Source: a bacterium (lineage in GTDB: Bacteria > Bacteroidota > Bacteroidia > Bacteroidales > Muribaculaceae). Taken from it: DNA of 8,132 nucleotides. Numbering within the stretch: position 1 is the stretch's first letter; each line of letters opens with the position of its first letter. The position numbers and the translations under genes were made by a program. Shown here one piece after another: positions 7,134 to 8,132 of the stretch. The DNA lies in assembly GCA_004559845.1 (NCBI GenBank), contig SFWW01000067.1, positions 1-8,132 of the forward strand, given 5' to 3'. The notes beneath the pieces are model-generated. The model saw nothing but the letters and a program-made list of their open reading frames with translations. It ran no database searches and was not told the origin of the DNA.

Positions 7134-7210
7134 AAAAACTCCATGCAAGCGAAAGGCGTAGCCTGCAGCGCAGCTTGGAGATAGCGTAGCCAGAGTGAGA
7201 GCCTCGGAGG

Positions 7211-7235
7211 GTTGGTCGTGGCAGCCACAACCAAC
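7211..7235 (+). terminator. Imperfect hairpin downstream of topA, possible terminator
   Basis: An inverted repeat with arms 7211-7222 and 7224-7235 pairs 11 of 12 positions (mismatch 7217/7229) and forms a stem of 6 bp, a mismatch and 4 bp around a CAG loop. It is the strongest hairpin in the 290-bp gene-free spacer after topA (7057-7346). No T-tract follows on the plus strand, so intrinsic termination is doubtful. It may simply be part of the palindromic spacer. Confidence 0.35.
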
Positions 7236-7262
7236 ATCCACACTTTCCCACCCTTCCGCCCC

Positions 7263-7310
7263 ATCAAAACAAACAGAGAAAGCGCCTCCCGATACACACA
7301 GAAGGCGCTT
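7263..7310 (-). terminator. Intrinsic-type terminator for the small barrel gene
   Basis: Arms AAGCGCCT (7280-7287) and AGGCGCTT (7303-7310) form a perfect 8-bp GC-rich stem with a 15-base loop, 36 bp after the stop codon of the minus-strand barrel gene. Reading on the minus strand, the stem is followed by a T-rich stretch (7279 down to 7263). On the plus strand the following bases are A-rich then a short T run, so it could also help stop topA transcripts, but less convincingly. Confidence 0.6.
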
Positions 7311-7346
7311 CCTCAAAAAATCCTTTTAATTAGGAATACCCTTTAA

Positions 7347-7910
7347 TTAAAACTTATATCCTAACGAAATACTGAAGTTCCTATTTTGAGCATTTGCTTC
7401 GTCGGCAATATCGGTCAAACCGAAATCGTATCCAATCGACACTGATGCCTTTTTAGCAAATTCAAAGCCGGCACGCAGCCCCAAACCCACATCAAACCTC
7501 TTATAGCCCACCTCATCGCTAAACACATCTACGCCCTCCGTTTTGCCAAACAAGCCAATGCCAAAATAAGGACCAAATTCACCAAAAATGCCCACAGCAT
7601 CAGTGATAGAATACTTGTAACCCATGTGGATAGGAATTTCAAGATAGTAAGGATTGAATGTAACATCCTCAAACTTTTCACCCTTCAGCGACAACAATGC
7701 ACCGGCATTAGCATAAAGTCCTTGGTCAGGAGATTGGAAAGCATAAGTGCCACGAACACCAACATGAAAACCAATACGAGAATTGAAACCCGATACATTA
7801 GCGTTAGCAACATTCATACCCACAACGCCCTCAAAATTTAAGTTTTCAGCCATTGCCGCATTGCCAAAAGCCAAAATAGCGGCAGCCAGAATAGAAAGTA
7901 ATTTTTTCAT
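7347..7910 (-). CDS. Small outer-membrane beta-barrel protein (PorT/OMP_b-brl_2 type)
   Basis: A 187-residue exported barrel protein. I chose the Met at 7910 because MKKLLSILAAAILAFGNAAMA is a textbook signal peptide (cleavage after residue 21). A start at 7994 would fall within the promoter. The mature part is built of alternating strands with Gly and aromatic girdles. NPYYLEIPIHMGYKY (86-100) is characteristic of the Bacteroidota outer-membrane beta-barrel family PF13568. Further strands are GIFGEFGPYFGIGL, KRFDVGLGLRAGFEF and KASVSIGYDFGL, and the protein ends FSISLGYKF with the terminal Phe expected for outer-membrane insertion. Such proteins probably have 8 strands. Their individual roles are mostly unknown. 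The gene stands alone, convergent with topA, with its own promoter and terminator. Confidence 0.85.
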   Translation of the reverse strand: MKKLLSILAAAILAFGNAAMAENLNFEGVVGMNVANANVSGFNSRIGFHVGVRGTYAFQSPDQGLYANAGALLSLKGEKFEDVTFNPYYLEIPIHMGYKYSITDAVGIFGEFGPYFGIGLFGKTEGVDVFSDEVGYKRFDVGLGLRAGFEFAKKASVSIGYDFGLTDIADEANAQNRNFSISLGYKF

Positions 7911-7965
7911 AAAGCAAATTAGTTTAAATAATGAATGAATAAGAATAGTATGTATTTTTCTCCCA

Positions 7966-7997
7966 CAAATATACAAATTCTCCACAATCCCCACAAT
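7966..7997 (-). promoter_or_regulatory. Bacteroidales promoter of the small barrel gene
   Basis: On the minus strand a -33 ATTG (7997-7994) is followed after 20 bases by TATATTTG (7973-7966), matching the -7 consensus TAnnTTTG with usual spacing. This is the most complete promoter in the window. Transcription should begin near 7959, leaving an AT-rich leader of about 50 nt before the ATG at 7910 with no evident Shine-Dalgarno sequence. Confidence 0.7.
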
Positions 7998-8028
7998 TTT
8001 CCCTCAAAATAAATCTTTTTTACCGGCT

Positions 8029-8120
8029 CCGGGTGTCCGTTCCTGAAAATGGTTGACTCGGTTTTGTACAATTACTAATTTGTGTTTACTCTATCTCTGG
8101 AGGTGGTTGACTAACCGGGT
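8029..8120. repeat. Short direct repeats at the right edge, possible mobile-element end
   Basis: TGGTTGACT occurs at 8050-8058 and 8104-8112, and CCGGGT at 8029-8034 and 8115-8120. The stretch from about 8011 to the window end holds no credible gene. Pairs of a GGTTGAC/GGTCAAC-like motif with a CCGG-like motif recall the multiple terminal repeats of IS21-family insertion sequences, but no transposase is visible and the window stops here. The element call is a guess. The repeats themselves are seen directly. Confidence 0.3.
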
Positions 8121-8132
8121 CCTATCCCTGGG

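Noticed and set aside
6903..7316. Minus-strand open frames overlapping the topA 3' end and the following spacer
   Set aside because: Several frames are open at once because the region is GC-rich and repetitive. None has a recognisable domain or a start signal.
8050..8132. Partial gene or outward-facing promoter at the right edge
   Set aside because: The ATG at 8049 meets a stop after eight codons, and the TAATTTG nearby lacks one base of the TAnnTTTG box, so neither is supported.

Overview
The window looks like a chromosomal segment from the Bacteroidota, most likely the order Bacteroidales (Muribaculaceae- or Prevotella-like). Four upstream regions carry a good match to the Bacteroidales -7 promoter box TAnnTTTG. 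Strong Shine-Dalgarno sequences are missing before the genes. The gene families present (DUF4294, small outer-membrane beta-barrel proteins, an OxyR-type regulator, a TopA with no zinc fingers) also fit that order. This assignment is inference from sequence style and family content, not from a database match.

Layout: positions 26-4460 hold five genes on the minus strand. In transcription order they are a long-chain polyprenyl diphosphate synthase (3486-4460), an OxyR-like LysR regulator (2530-3414), a COG0731-type radical SAM protein (1618-2397), a predicted outer-membrane barrel (682-1470) and a secreted DUF4294 protein (26-664). The first three may form one transcript. The last two form a tight pair (17 bp apart) with their own promoter box at 1528-1535. 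DNA topoisomerase I (topA, 4693-7056) is divergent to this block on the plus strand. It is followed by a GC-rich, palindrome- and repeat-rich spacer (7057-7346). A second small outer-membrane barrel (7347-7910, minus) converges on topA, with a well-formed promoter (7966-7997) and a hairpin terminator (7280-7310). The last ~120 bp (8011-8132) hold no gene but carry short direct repeats that may be the edge of a mobile element.

Most of the window is ordinary housekeeping and envelope content, and I see no clear new multi-gene system. The points worth a second look are: (1) a composite array of 16 heptamers of two unrelated sequences in one unbroken 7-bp register, just upstream of the radical SAM gene; (2) an OxyR-like regulator that lacks both redox cysteines at the aligned positions; (3) two in-phase A_AAA_AAA slippery heptamers at the 3' end of topA, with an open -1 frame that would add a basic tail whose 33-bp repeat encodes an 11-residue repeat; (4) a promoter box so close to the polyprenyl synthase start that its mRNA may be leaderless; and (5) the repeated motifs at the right edge.
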